64,000 bases of DNA from Amphritea atlantica (GTDB taxonomy: Bacteria > Pseudomonadota > Gammaproteobacteria > Pseudomonadales > Balneatricaceae). Positions 35,940-44,822 of this stretch are shown here, in pieces (position 1 is the first letter of the stretch; each line of letters begins with the position of its first letter). The position numbers were made by a program, and so were the translations under genes. Location of the stretch: contig CP073344.1 in assembly GCA_024397875.1 (NCBI GenBank), positions 983,001 to 1,047,000 of the forward strand. The letters run 5' to 3'. Under the pieces are notes generated by a model. The model saw only the letters and a program-made list of their open reading frames with translations. It made no database searches and was not told the DNA's origin.

Positions 35940-37351
35940 ATATCACCCATTAAATTATGCAGCACCTCGTCCATACGGATGTGTGGTATAGCCTGATCCT
36001 GATTGGCGCGAATACCTTTCGGTGGATTTAATTCCGGTAGTTTCCAGTCTATAAAGGCCGCAAACTCAGAATCAGAAGGGATATGATCGGGAATACGCGG
36101 GTTTACAAAGCCAATGGCATCGCCATCGGTTGAGATCCCTTTGAGTATCTCTTCGTTACCCTGTGTCTGGGCATGCGACGACCGGACCGAAGCGACCGCT
36201 TCTACCCTGAGATCGGCCTGCGCCCCCTGGATCCGTTCGAGAGACTTTCTGACAATACTGCTCAGCAGGTGCCGGACATTATCGTGATCCTGTGAAACCA
36301 CCTGATCCACCTTTGTGGCTGCATAGAGGACTTTTTCAATTCTGGAATGAAACAGTCCGCCGTCATATTCGAAGCTCTCACCAATGGCTTCTAAGGCATG
36401 CATCATCTCGTGGAGATATGCCTCCCCGCCATGCAGGACATTGAGGACATCGACTAACACTACCTGCCGGTTGATCGGCTCGATAAAGGCTTTAAAAAAT
36501 GGTTTGACGATATCGGACTTGTAGCTTTCAAATATCGTTTCCAGCTGCTTGAAGTAACTGTCTTTGTCGGCGGCTTGCAGTTGCGCTTCACTATATTTAC
36601 TACAGCTGACCAGCGGGATGAAATGCAGCGCGGGATGTCCGGCCTGAGTGCCCGGTTCGATAAATCGTCCCGGCTGAATGATGGTCAGTGGCGGCGACTG
36701 CTGTTTGCATGAGTGAAGAAAGTCGATATAGGCGGCACGCTGTGTATCTATTACCGTGTCATCGTAGTCTGAAAACGGATCGAGCGTTCTCAATGATTCC
36801 AGAGGATTATTGGAAAACCGACTTCTGGGTTCTCTCGACAGTTGTTTCTCGACTTCGATACACCAGTCCCGAAAACTCATCTTAAGCAGTGGCAGATCGA
36901 CCAGCCACTCTCCCGGATAGTCCCTCAGCTCAATAAAAACACTTTTGTGGGTTTTCCGGCCAAACCAGCTTTTATCCGCCAGTCTGATCTCCAGCAGTAC
37001 ACCGCTGATGTCCCGGGTGGGGGCTGGCCAGTGTGGCGAGCTTCCCGACAGGCTGTCTGCTGCCTGCTCATAATCAAACCGGGGCAGGTATCTGTTTTCC
37101 AGCGGATGTTCTATCACCTGGATGATGCGTTTTTTTAACCAGGGGGAGAAACCGCCGAGTCGGGCGTTTCTGGCACCGTGCTGTTTCAGCTGATTGATAA
37201 GGCTGGTGATAAAGGTCGATTTGCCGCTGCGGCTCAGTCCGGTGATACCGATACATACGCGATTTTGTATCGCCCGGTTGATAAGCGTTTTAGCATCATC
37301 TGCAACATGGTGAATCTTTTTCAAATAATCCGTTTGTCTGTTGTTAGACAT
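35930..37351 (-). CDS. ycjX: YcjX-type P-loop protein (DUF463)
   Basis: A 473-residue putative nucleotide-binding protein. The P-loop is GITGLSRSGKSTFITSLINQL (about residues 34-53), and later conserved blocks include GVLLEIRLADKSWFGRK, FIELRDYPGEWLVDLPLL, VLVDVLNVLHGGEAY and ATKVDQV. It is the first gene of the ycjX-ycjF pair. The 303-bp gap upstream (37352-37654) shows no clear promoter. It holds only a TTAATAATTG word at 37397 and a 9-codon frame with a good ribosome site (37534-37563). Confidence 0.9.
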   Translation of the reverse strand: MSNNRQTDYLKKIHHVADDAKTLINRAIQNRVCIGITGLSRSGKSTFITSLINQLKQHGARNARLGGFSPWLKKRIIQVIEHPLENRYLPRFDYEQAADSLSGSSPHWPAPTRDISGVLLEIRLADKSWFGRKTHKSVFIELRDYPGEWLVDLPLLKMSFRDWCIEVEKQLSREPRSRFSNNPLESLRTLDPFSDYDDTVIDTQRAAYIDFLHSCKQQSPPLTIIQPGRFIEPGTQAGHPALHFIPLVSCSKYSEAQLQAADKDSYFKQLETIFESYKSDIVKPFFKAFIEPINRQVVLVDVLNVLHGGEAYLHEMMHALEAIGESFEYDGGLFHSRIEKVLYAATKVDQVVSQDHDNVRHLLSSIVRKSLERIQGAQADLRVEAVASVRSSHAQTQGNEEILKGISTDGDAIGFVNPRIPDHIPSDSEFAAFIDWKLPELNPPKGIRANQDQAIPHIRMDEVLHNLMGDICR

Positions 37352-37654
37352 ATAGTTTCCAGGTTCTGCTAAATATTCTCTATCAACCTATGGCGCTTAA
37401 TAATTGTCTGAAAAACATGTTCATACTCGTATATGGCTGTGATTACGTCACATTTCAAGCCCTGCGTAGGTTACAACTCCCGATAGCAGAAGGCGGGTAC
37501 CCTGTAAGGCAATCATCACCCTGGAGTTTAGTCATGACCGGTATGAAGTTAACTTTGTTTTGATCCGTGACATCAGATCAGTATAAACAGATGATATTCA
37601 CTACTGCCATAGCAGCATCAGTGGGAAGCGTTCAGGAAAGGGGGGCTGTCTACT

Positions 37655-37978
37655 TTACTCAGTCCGTTGGCGCGCTGTTGTTTTCCGGACGTTGCGTGTC
37701 CGTAGCCGCTGAGTGATAGTCAGCATTAATACCGACAGCGTTAATATCAGGGTTACACTATTGGCGAGCAGTACCGGCAGATCCCAGATAACAAATCCGT
37801 AGACGACCCAGAAAAAAACACCGGTAGTAAATATGGTGTACATCGCGACAGAGATACCGGCAGTATCTCTGCTTTTCAGGATTTGAATCACCTGAGGTAC
37901 GAACGACAGGGTGGTACAGCATGCGGCGGCGATGCCTATCCATTGGGATATGTCTGACAATGCGATAATGTCGTTCAA
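37655..37978 (-). CDS. SemiSWEET-type PQ-loop membrane protein
   Basis: A 107-residue protein with three membrane helices and the PQ-loop FVPQVIQILKSRDTAGISVA, then TIFTTGVFFWVVYGF. SemiSWEETs dimerise to form small sugar transporters in the inner membrane. The gene is 14 bp after the VOC gene on the same strand and part of a unit with pgi. The substrate is inferred, not shown. Confidence 0.85.
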   Translation of the reverse strand: MNDIIALSDISQWIGIAAACCTTLSFVPQVIQILKSRDTAGISVAMYTIFTTGVFFWVVYGFVIWDLPVLLANSVTLILTLSVLMLTITQRLRTRNVRKTTARQRTE

Positions 37979-37992
37979 TGGTGGGTTCCTGT

Positions 37993-38415
37993 TCAGAGTA
38001 TCTGATTAAATTCCAGTTTTTCACCATCCGGTCCACGGATCGCGAAATATTTGCAACCGTTTTCCCAAAAATCCAGATGAACCGGACCCGCTTCGATAAT
38101 GGTTTGCCCGTCGGCTTGCATCTCATCAAAGGCCGCCTGAATATCGGTGACCGAAAAAGCGATATGATCAACCGGCCCGTCGCTTCTGTTTCTGAGCGCC
38201 TCACACTGGTTTGCGGGTGGCTGATAGAGCTCAAGCAATACTCCCGCTCTCTGCATCATGAACGCGGTGGTTTCGCCATCGCCTTCGGGAAAGGTTTTTT
38301 CCATCACCGGTTGAAAACCAAATCGGCGATAAAAGGAAACGGAGCGTTGTATCTTTGTGACCGGAATACCGATATGTTGTAAACCGTTAAAGTTGTTTTC
38401 GAGTAGTGTTTTCAT
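37993..38415 (-). CDS. VOC-family metalloenzyme-fold protein (glyoxalase/dioxygenase superfamily)
   Basis: A 140-residue protein with two beta-alpha-beta-beta-beta halves. LQHIGIPVTKIQRSVSFYRRFGF has the typical metal His at the start, and VDHIAFSVTDIQAAFDEM plus RGPDGEKLEFNQ supply further ligands. The reaction is unknown; methylmalonyl-CoA epimerase, glyoxalase and other activities share this fold. The ATG overlaps the pgi stop codon by 4 bp. Confidence 0.85.
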   Translation of the reverse strand: MKTLLENNFNGLQHIGIPVTKIQRSVSFYRRFGFQPVMEKTFPEGDGETTAFMMQRAGVLLELYQPPANQCEALRNRSDGPVDHIAFSVTDIQAAFDEMQADGQTIIEAGPVHLDFWENGCKYFAIRGPDGEKLEFNQIL

Positions 38416-40121
38416 GGTGCGGTTGACGCTGATGTTCTCTGTTTTATGGTTTTTGCCGGTGGTGTCTGAGATTTTTTAAGGGACTGACCGGACTGTGGCT
38501 CAGAGGCGCAGTTTTTGGCTGCTCCGGGGCTCTCTGAAAAGTGTTGTTTGACTATCTGCATCAGCCCCTGAGTTGAGGCATCATACTCGATGCTCTTGCT
38601 TTCAATGTTGCGGCTGATCTCAGTTGCCAGCCGCTTGCCCAGTTGTACGCCCCACTGATCGAATGAGTTGATGTTCCAGACAGACCCCTGAACAAATACT
38701 TTGTGCTCGTAGAGTGCGATCAGGGCACCCAGGTTATGCGGGGTAAGCTGGTCCAGTAACAGGACATTGCTCGGGCGATTACCCGGACAGCTGGTGTAGT
38801 CCTGCTGATTGCCTGTGGCATCGCCGTTCATAAAGGCGTTCGCCTGGGCCAGCATATTGGTCAGCAGGGCAAACTGGTGTGCCTCTGTACCTTCGTCAAC
38901 CTGCAGTGAGGCGATGAAATCGATCGGCACAAAGCGGGTGCCCTGATGTAGTAACTGGAAAAAAGCGTGCTGCCCATTGGACCCTGTTTGACCCCAGACA
39001 ATCGGGCCGGTGGCATAATCCACCGGATTACCCTCCATATCCACCGACTTACCGTTACTCTCCATATCCAGCTGTTGCAGAAAGGAGGGCAGTTGATGCA
39101 GTGCCTGATCATAGGGGATGACTGCCTGGGTTTCTGCCCCTAGGAAATTGATATACCAGATGCCGATCAGTGCCAGAATCACCGGCATATTTTGATCCAG
39201 GGGCGCATGGAGAAAGTGCTGGTCCATCTCGAAGGCACCCTCCAATAGTTCGATAAAGCGGTCATAGCCGATGCTCAGTGCAATCGGCAGTCCGATACTG
39301 GACCAGAGAGAGTAGCGTCCTCCGACCCAGGCCCAGAATTCAAATATGCTCTGCTCATTAACACCAAACTCCATCGCTGCCGCTTTGTTGGTTGAAACGG
39401 CTACGAAATGTTTGCCCAGATCGGCCCCTTTACAGCCACTGTGTTCTAAAAACCACTGTTTGGCCGTGTTAGCGTTGAGCAGGGTTTCCTGGGTTGAAAA
39501 GGTTTTAGTGGAAACAATGAACAGGGTGGTTTCAGGATCAAGCCCTTTAAGAATTTTCTTAATGTGCTGACCATCGACATTGGAGATAAAGTGAAACTTC
39601 ATCTCCGGGTGCTGGTAGGGCAGAAGTGCACGGCACACCATGTTAGGGCCCAGATCAGAGCCGCCGATGCCGATATTGACGACGTTGCGGATCCGCTTAC
39701 CTGAGAAACCTTTCCACTCCCCATTGCGCACCTGATCGGTAAAAGCCTGTAGCTTTTTCAGACCTGCCTGAATCTCAGGCATAACATTCTGGCCGTTGAC
39801 GATGACCGGCTCGTTGCCCCGGTTTCTTAACGCGGTATGCAACACCGGACGTTTTTCTGTGACATTGATCATGTCGCCTGAGAACATCTGTGCCTGTCGC
39901 TGACGCAGCGGAGAGTGCTCAGCCAGTTTTATCAGGGTTTTAAAAATCTCATCGCTGAGACTGTTTTTGGAATAATCCAGAAACAGCCCGCCGAGTTTCA
40001 GGCTCATCCTGTCAAAGCGGCTGGCATCAGCAGTGAAGTAATCTGTGATTCGGTCATTCTGGCTGTCCCGGGCTAACTGTTCGAGTTTTTTCCAGGTAAC
40101 AGAGGAACTGAGATTATACAT
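38412..40121 (-). CDS. pgi: glucose-6-phosphate isomerase
   Basis: A 569-residue enzyme that interconverts fructose 6-phosphate and glucose 6-phosphate. It has the signatures NIGIGGSDLGPNMVCRAL, DQWGVQLGKRLA and GGRYSLWSSIGLPIAL, with the catalytic Glu/His in those blocks. A Ser/Lys/Gln-rich tail of about 30 residues follows the usual end. I start it at ATG 40121 (MYNLSSSVTWKKLEQLA), with GAGG 10 nt upstream; a longer reading from 40184 adds a basic stretch not seen in the family. The upstream region carries the shared sugar operator at 40201-40246. Confidence 0.95.
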   Translation of the reverse strand: MYNLSSSVTWKKLEQLARDSQNDRITDYFTADASRFDRMSLKLGGLFLDYSKNSLSDEIFKTLIKLAEHSPLRQRQAQMFSGDMINVTEKRPVLHTALRNRGNEPVIVNGQNVMPEIQAGLKKLQAFTDQVRNGEWKGFSGKRIRNVVNIGIGGSDLGPNMVCRALLPYQHPEMKFHFISNVDGQHIKKILKGLDPETTLFIVSTKTFSTQETLLNANTAKQWFLEHSGCKGADLGKHFVAVSTNKAAAMEFGVNEQSIFEFWAWVGGRYSLWSSIGLPIALSIGYDRFIELLEGAFEMDQHFLHAPLDQNMPVILALIGIWYINFLGAETQAVIPYDQALHQLPSFLQQLDMESNGKSVDMEGNPVDYATGPIVWGQTGSNGQHAFFQLLHQGTRFVPIDFIASLQVDEGTEAHQFALLTNMLAQANAFMNGDATGNQQDYTSCPGNRPSNVLLLDQLTPHNLGALIALYEHKVFVQGSVWNINSFDQWGVQLGKRLATEISRNIESKSIEYDASTQGLMQIVKQHFSESPGAAKNCASEPQSGQSLKKSQTPPAKTIKQRTSASTAP

Positions 40122-40200
40122 GGGCTGCCTCGTGATTTTATGGTGCATGACCCGGTTATGCGTCCGGAGCTTTCTTCTATGCAATTAAGCCCGTGTCAGG

Positions 40201-40246
40201 TAAACAAAACATGAACCATTTCTACGAGATTTGTAATAATTGAAAT
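40201..40246. promoter_or_regulatory. putative sugar-regulon operator, pgi / response regulator gap
   Basis: TAAAC (40201) is followed after 27 nt by GTAATAATTGAAAT (40233-40246). This has the same layout as the sites at 48864, 52902 and 54171. It lies 80 bp before pgi and 62 bp before the divergent response regulator gene, so it could act on both. Confidence 0.6.
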
Positions 40247-40307
40247 TTTTATAGCGTCTGCTTGTGTTATTTATAAACTAATAAGAAGAATAAAATTGGA
40301 AACGTCT

Positions 40308-41045
40308 ATGACAAACGCTGTCCAGCAAAAAATTTTGGTGGTCGATGATGAAATCGACATGCGCGAGTTATTGCAGGATCTCCTTGAGGATAGTGGCTTC
40401 AGTGTGTTGGCCGTGGCGGATGGTTCGTCGATGCGTCAGGCGCTGAATACGGCACCCTGTTCACTGATTATTCTTGATCTTCGCCTCAAAGGTGAAGATG
40501 GTATGCAGCTGGCTCGGGAAGTGCGGGAACACTCCAGTATTCCGATTATGATGCTCACCGGAAAAGGGGATGAAACCGACCGGATTCTGGGGTTGGAACT
40601 GGCCGCCGATGATTTCCTGATGAAGCCGTTTAACAATCGGGAGTTGCTGGCCAGAGTCCGGGCGATGTTGCGCAGAACAACTCAGCTCAGCACGCCGATG
40701 GTACGCAAAGAGGATGCTTACAGTCACGAACGCCTGTCGTTTAATGGCTGGGTGATGGATCTTACCAGCAGAGAGCTGATCGGCTCCGATGGTGAGCCTG
40801 TCTCACTCACCTATGGTGAGTACGAGTTGCTGGAGATGTTTGTCCGCTCGCCGAACCGGGTGTTCAGCCGCGATCAGCTGTTGGAAGCAACCCGGGGTTT
40901 TGATTCAGATGTCTATGATCGCACTATCGATGTGTTAATTCTCAGGTTGCGTCGAAAAATTGAGCCTAACCCAAAACAACCCAGTTATATTCGCACTGAA
41001 CGGGGTGTGGGGTATATTTTCAGTGCCTCGGTGATCCAGTGTTGA
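40308..41045 (+). CDS. response regulator, OmpR/PhoB family
   Basis: A 245-residue regulator with a receiver domain (KILVVDDEIDMRELL, phospho-Asp in LIILDLRLKGEDG, Lys in LMKPFNNRELL) and a C-terminal winged helix (SLTYGEYELLEMFVRSPNRV; YDRTIDVLILRLRRKIEPNP; YIRTERGVGYIFS). The start is ATG 40308; a TTG-initiated reading four codons longer is less likely. It heads an operon with the hybrid kinase and a periplasmic binding protein. It is my candidate for the factor that binds the TTAAC-N27 operators. Confidence 0.93.
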   Translation: MTNAVQQKILVVDDEIDMRELLQDLLEDSGFSVLAVADGSSMRQALNTAPCSLIILDLRLKGEDGMQLAREVREHSSIPIMMLTGKGDETDRILGLELAADDFLMKPFNNRELLARVRAMLRRTTQLSTPMVRKEDAYSHERLSFNGWVMDLTSRELIGSDGEPVSLTYGEYELLEMFVRSPNRVFSRDQLLEATRGFDSDVYDRTIDVLILRLRRKIEPNPKQPSYIRTERGVGYIFSASVIQC

Positions 41046-41072
41046 TAGCTATTATGGCTGAGGCCTAAGGAA

Positions 41073-43709
41073 ATGGTTTTTTCAATTAACCCTTTCAGCG
41101 GCCTGAGAGCACGCACCCGATTATTGCTGGCGTTTACCATTCTGTCAGTGTCCGCGATGATTCTGGCGCTGGTGGGCTGGCAGGGGCTGAACAATACCGA
41201 CCGGGCGCTGAATATCTTTGAACAGCAGGCCCTGCCCGATATCTCCCGTTCGCTGGAACTGGCAGAACGAACGGCTAACCTGGCAGCGATTGCCCCCTAT
41301 GTTACCAGTGCCGGTACGCCCTATATGTTAGAGGGGTTGAGCCAGACCCTTAAAACTAAAATCGAAAAAGTACTCTCTCTGGCGCAGAGCATTCCCCAGC
41401 TGGATGCCGCCGCTCCCAACCTTCAGAATCTGCTGCAACGGCTGGATATCACAGTGAACGAGCTGATCGAGCTGACCCGTCAGCATCTGTTTCTGCGGGA
41501 AGATCTGCGGGAATATGAATACCGGCTCAGAAGCCTGGTCGATGAGGCAGAACGGTTTGATACAGCGAATAACTCAGATATAAGCGAGTCGATGACGCGG
41601 ATGGTCGAAATACTGATTACCGCCTCGCATATTCAGTCGGCCGATAGCCTGGCCTCAACCCGGCAGCGATTTCTACGGCTGCTCGACAGTTTGAACAACA
41701 GTGCCGTCAGCCGTTCTGGTCACTGGTATGACGAACTGTATTCCGTGGCAGTCAGGCCGGACAATCTGTTTGATCTGCGCCTGAAACAGCTGAGTCTGGA
41801 ACAGCGCAGTGCCTTTCTGCTGGCATCGACCCGGGCGATCTCAGAACAGCTCAGCGTTGAGGTACAGCACTTCGTTGATCAGATTCAAAGTCGGATATCT
41901 CACGAGAGTCAGCGGGTCGGTGCTGCGGTCAGTTCAGGAAAAACCGGTATTTTACTGATCAGTTTTCTCTGTATTGCCGCCGCACTGGGAGGCGTATGGA
42001 TGGTGCGCGAGCTGGTGATGAATCTGGCATCGGTAACATTAGTGATGAGCCGTCTTGCTGAAGGCGATACCCATCAACAGACCCCGGCTACCGAGCGTAG
42101 TGATGAGATTGGTGATCTGGCCCGGGCGTTTCAGGTGTTTCGGGAGAATGCGGTTCAGATTGACCGGATCAGCCACGATCTGCAGGAACAGTCGCATCTG
42201 CTGGAAACGGTGTTTACCAATATCAATGATGGTTTGAGCGTATTCGACCGGGACGGGCGGCTGATTGCCTGGAACCCTCAATACCTGTTGATTCTTGAGT
42301 TACCCAAGGATCGTCTGCAGAAGGGAATGTCGATAGAAGAGGTGCATGGTTTGTTGTCTAAGGAAGCGCAGGAGAGCTGGGCACTGGATGGCATGGCGCT
42401 GGATAAGGATGAAGTGAATCAGATGCGGCGACAGCAATCACAACACTTTGAACGGCACTTTGCCAACGGTCGGGTGGTGGAGTTCAGAAGCAGTCCGATG
42501 CCGGACGGTGGTTTTGTCACCCTGTACAGCGATCTTACCGAGCGTAAAACTGTTGAAGCACAGCTGCGGCAATCCCAGAAAATGGAGGTGCTGGGTCAGC
42601 TGACTGGCGGTGTGGCCCATGATTTTAATAATCTGCTGGCGGCGATGTATGGCAATCTTCAGCTACTGGAATCGACTCTTTATGACGCGCCAAAACCGCT
42701 TAAGTACGCCCGAAGAGCCCTGGCATCAGCGGAGCGGGGGAAAAACCTGACGCAACGCTTGTTGGCGTTCTCCCGGAAACAGCACCTGACACCCGAGCCC
42801 ACAGAGGTTGATCAGTTGATTGAGGGGATGCTGGATCTGATTGAGTACAGTGTCGGAGCGGCGATTAAGATAAAGCTGGACCTTGAGGCCGATGGCTGGC
42901 TGGTGGATGTCGACCCGGGCCAGCTGGAGAATGTGCTGTTGAATCTGACCATCAACAGCAGTGCCGCGATGCCTGAGGGGGGAACCCTGACTTTCTGTAC
43001 CCGCCAGTGTCGTGGTATTGAGCTGAATGGTGGCATTACCGATGCTGTCCATATCGAGGTTTCCGATACCGGTTGCGGTATTTCTGAAGCCCATCTTCGT
43101 CGGGTGTTTGAACCCTTTTTTACCACCAAAGAGATCGGTCAGGGCAGTGGCCTGGGACTGAGTATGGTGTATGGCTTTGTGAAACAGTCGGAGGGGGATA
43201 TCAGAGTTCAGAGCAAGCAGGGGCAGGGAACTACGATCGGCATCTATCTGCGCCGGAAAGCAGAGCAGGTCGCTTTACCGGTGGCAGAGCCGGTCACAGA
43301 ATTCAGTTATGGTCAGCACCGCTGTGTATTGATGGTCGAGGACGATAATCAGGTAAGAGATGCCGGACAGGAGGTGCTGGAAAAACTTGAATACCGGGTG
43401 ATTGCGGTTGCCTCAGTCGATGAAGCACTGCAGCAGCTAAATCAGCACAACGACATTGATATCGTGTTTACCGATATCAACCTGGGAACGGCCGTTAACG
43501 GATTGCATCTGGCAGAAAAAATAGAGCATCAATGGCCTGAAATACCGGTGCTGCTGACGTCGGGGCTGAGTGTTCAGCATCTGAGTGAGCAGTATGGACT
43601 GAAAGAAACCGATACCGTGCTGGCTAAACCTTATCGGCTGGATGAGTTGGCAATGGCGCTGGATGAAACATTTAAATCGCATACTGATGAAAGAAGGAAT
43701 CGCCTGTGA
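41073..43709 (+). CDS. hybrid sensor histidine kinase, TorS-like architecture
   Basis: An 878-residue membrane sensor. A first membrane helix (about 15-35) is followed by a large periplasmic helical sensor (about 36-285) and a second helix (about 290-312). Then come HAMP (about 315-365), PAS (375-480), HisKA with GGVAHDFNNLLAAMYGNLQLL (about 510-530), HATPase (DPGQLENVLLNLTINSSAA; GSGLGLSMVYGFV) and a receiver domain (LMVEDDNQVRDAG, phospho-Asp in VFTDINLG, Lys in LAKPY). There is no HPt domain. A helical periplasmic domain beside a dedicated binding protein resembles TorS with TorT. It starts 27 bp after the regulator and overlaps the binding-protein gene by 4 bp. Confidence 0.92.
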   Translation: MVFSINPFSGLRARTRLLLAFTILSVSAMILALVGWQGLNNTDRALNIFEQQALPDISRSLELAERTANLAAIAPYVTSAGTPYMLEGLSQTLKTKIEKVLSLAQSIPQLDAAAPNLQNLLQRLDITVNELIELTRQHLFLREDLREYEYRLRSLVDEAERFDTANNSDISESMTRMVEILITASHIQSADSLASTRQRFLRLLDSLNNSAVSRSGHWYDELYSVAVRPDNLFDLRLKQLSLEQRSAFLLASTRAISEQLSVEVQHFVDQIQSRISHESQRVGAAVSSGKTGILLISFLCIAAALGGVWMVRELVMNLASVTLVMSRLAEGDTHQQTPATERSDEIGDLARAFQVFRENAVQIDRISHDLQEQSHLLETVFTNINDGLSVFDRDGRLIAWNPQYLLILELPKDRLQKGMSIEEVHGLLSKEAQESWALDGMALDKDEVNQMRRQQSQHFERHFANGRVVEFRSSPMPDGGFVTLYSDLTERKTVEAQLRQSQKMEVLGQLTGGVAHDFNNLLAAMYGNLQLLESTLYDAPKPLKYARRALASAERGKNLTQRLLAFSRKQHLTPEPTEVDQLIEGMLDLIEYSVGAAIKIKLDLEADGWLVDVDPGQLENVLLNLTINSSAAMPEGGTLTFCTRQCRGIELNGGITDAVHIEVSDTGCGISEAHLRRVFEPFFTTKEIGQGSGLGLSMVYGFVKQSEGDIRVQSKQGQGTTIGIYLRRKAEQVALPVAEPVTEFSYGQHRCVLMVEDDNQVRDAGQEVLEKLEYRVIAVASVDEALQQLNQHNDIDIVFTDINLGTAVNGLHLAEKIEHQWPEIPVLLTSGLSVQHLSEQYGLKETDTVLAKPYRLDELAMALDETFKSHTDERRNRL

Positions 43710-44662
43710 GCAGGATTAAAGGGGGGAAGAGGGGTGCTTGCCGATTGCTAACAGCTGCGTTGGTTGTTGCGGCCTTTGCTGCATCGGCACAGACTATGGC
43801 TGATAACACGCTGTCGATCGGTATCTCGGTATCGGATCTGGGCAACCCCTATTTTATTCAGATCGCCCGGGGCGCTGAGTTTCAGGCCAAACAGCTGGTG
43901 GGCGATAATGCTGAAGTCGTGGTTGTTTCCAGCGCCTATGATGTTAAGCGTCAGGTTGAACAGATTGAGGGGTTTGTAAAGCAGGGAATGGATATGATTC
44001 TGCTGTCCGCAGCCAGCTATGATGGTGTTGAAGCGGCGGTATTAAAAGCCCGGGAAGCCGGGGTTAAAGTGCTGGCGGTGGATGTCAAAGCCAAAGGTGC
44101 CGATGCGACCATCACCACTGATAATACTCAGGCCGGTATGATCGCCTGTGACTACCTGGCTAAACAGCTGGGGGGGAAGGGTAATGTGGTGATTATAAAC
44201 GGCCCCAAAGTCTCTTCGGTGAAGGATAGGGTGGCGGGATGTAAAGCGGTGCTGGCGCAATCGCCCGGTATTCAGCTGCTTTCGAGCGATCTGAATAGTG
44301 GCGGGGGACGTGAAGGCGGACTGGAGTCGATGACCTATCTGCTCACCCAGTTTCAACAGATCGATGGCGTATTTTCCATCAATGATCCCTCTGCACTGGG
44401 CGCACAGGATGCCGCGCAATTTGCCGGACGCGGTGAGTTTATCATCGTCTCTGTCGACGGCGCGCCGCTGGCGGAACAGCAACTGCGAAGTTCAGACTCA
44501 CTGATCCGCGCAACTGCGGCACAGTTTCCCAACTATATGGCGGCGAAAGCGGTGGAAACCGGTTACCGGTTAATGCAGGGCGAGACGCTGGAGCAGACCA
44601 GCATACTGATTCCCGCAGAACTGATTACCCGGGAGACGGTGGATAGCTATCAGGGGTGGTGA
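43706..44662 (+). CDS. periplasmic sugar-binding protein, RbsB-like, likely sensor partner of the kinase
   Basis: A 318-residue type I periplasmic binding protein. A signal peptide (LLTAALVVAAFAASAQTMA) ends near residue 32, and the mature part starts LSIGISVSDLGNPYFIQIARG. The hinge and ligand blocks (ITTDNTQAGMIACDYLAKQL; SINDPSALGAQDAAQ; IVSVDGAPLAEQQL) match ribose- and fructose-type proteins. GTG start; its first 4 bp overlap the kinase stop codon. No ABC permease or ATPase lies in this operon, so I infer that it presents sugar to the kinase. It may also feed the separate FrcBCA importer. Confidence 0.85.
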   Translation: MSRIKGGKRGACRLLTAALVVAAFAASAQTMADNTLSIGISVSDLGNPYFIQIARGAEFQAKQLVGDNAEVVVVSSAYDVKRQVEQIEGFVKQGMDMILLSAASYDGVEAAVLKAREAGVKVLAVDVKAKGADATITTDNTQAGMIACDYLAKQLGGKGNVVIINGPKVSSVKDRVAGCKAVLAQSPGIQLLSSDLNSGGGREGGLESMTYLLTQFQQIDGVFSINDPSALGAQDAAQFAGRGEFIIVSVDGAPLAEQQLRSSDSLIRATAAQFPNYMAAKAVETGYRLMQGETLEQTSILIPAELITRETVDSYQGW

Positions 44663-44723
44663 GTAATCTATGGTGGCGATTTGTCGATAATGGTTAGGTG
44701 AAAGGCTTGTTACATAGGTTGAA

Positions 44724-44798
44724 CTCAGTGCTCTCCGTGTTCTCTGTGGTGAAACGCCTTAAAATAATCCTACCACAGAGGACACAGAGAGCACGGAG
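44724..44798. repeat. 27-bp inverted repeat (palindromic element copy B)
   Basis: Arms 44724-44750 and 44772-44798 pair at 23 of 27 positions, with a 21-bp spacer; one arm ends GTGTTCTCTGTGGT. The sequence matches copy A at 19936-20003. It sits in the convergent gap between the binding protein and the shikimate-dehydrogenase-like gene. Confidence 0.85.
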
Positions 44799-44822
44799 GG
44801 AAGATTTTTCCGCAGAAAGGGT

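Noticed and set aside
37534..37563. 9-codon micro-frame (MTGMKLTLF) with GGAG upstream
   Set aside because: Too short to support as a gene; no link to a downstream gene on the same strand.
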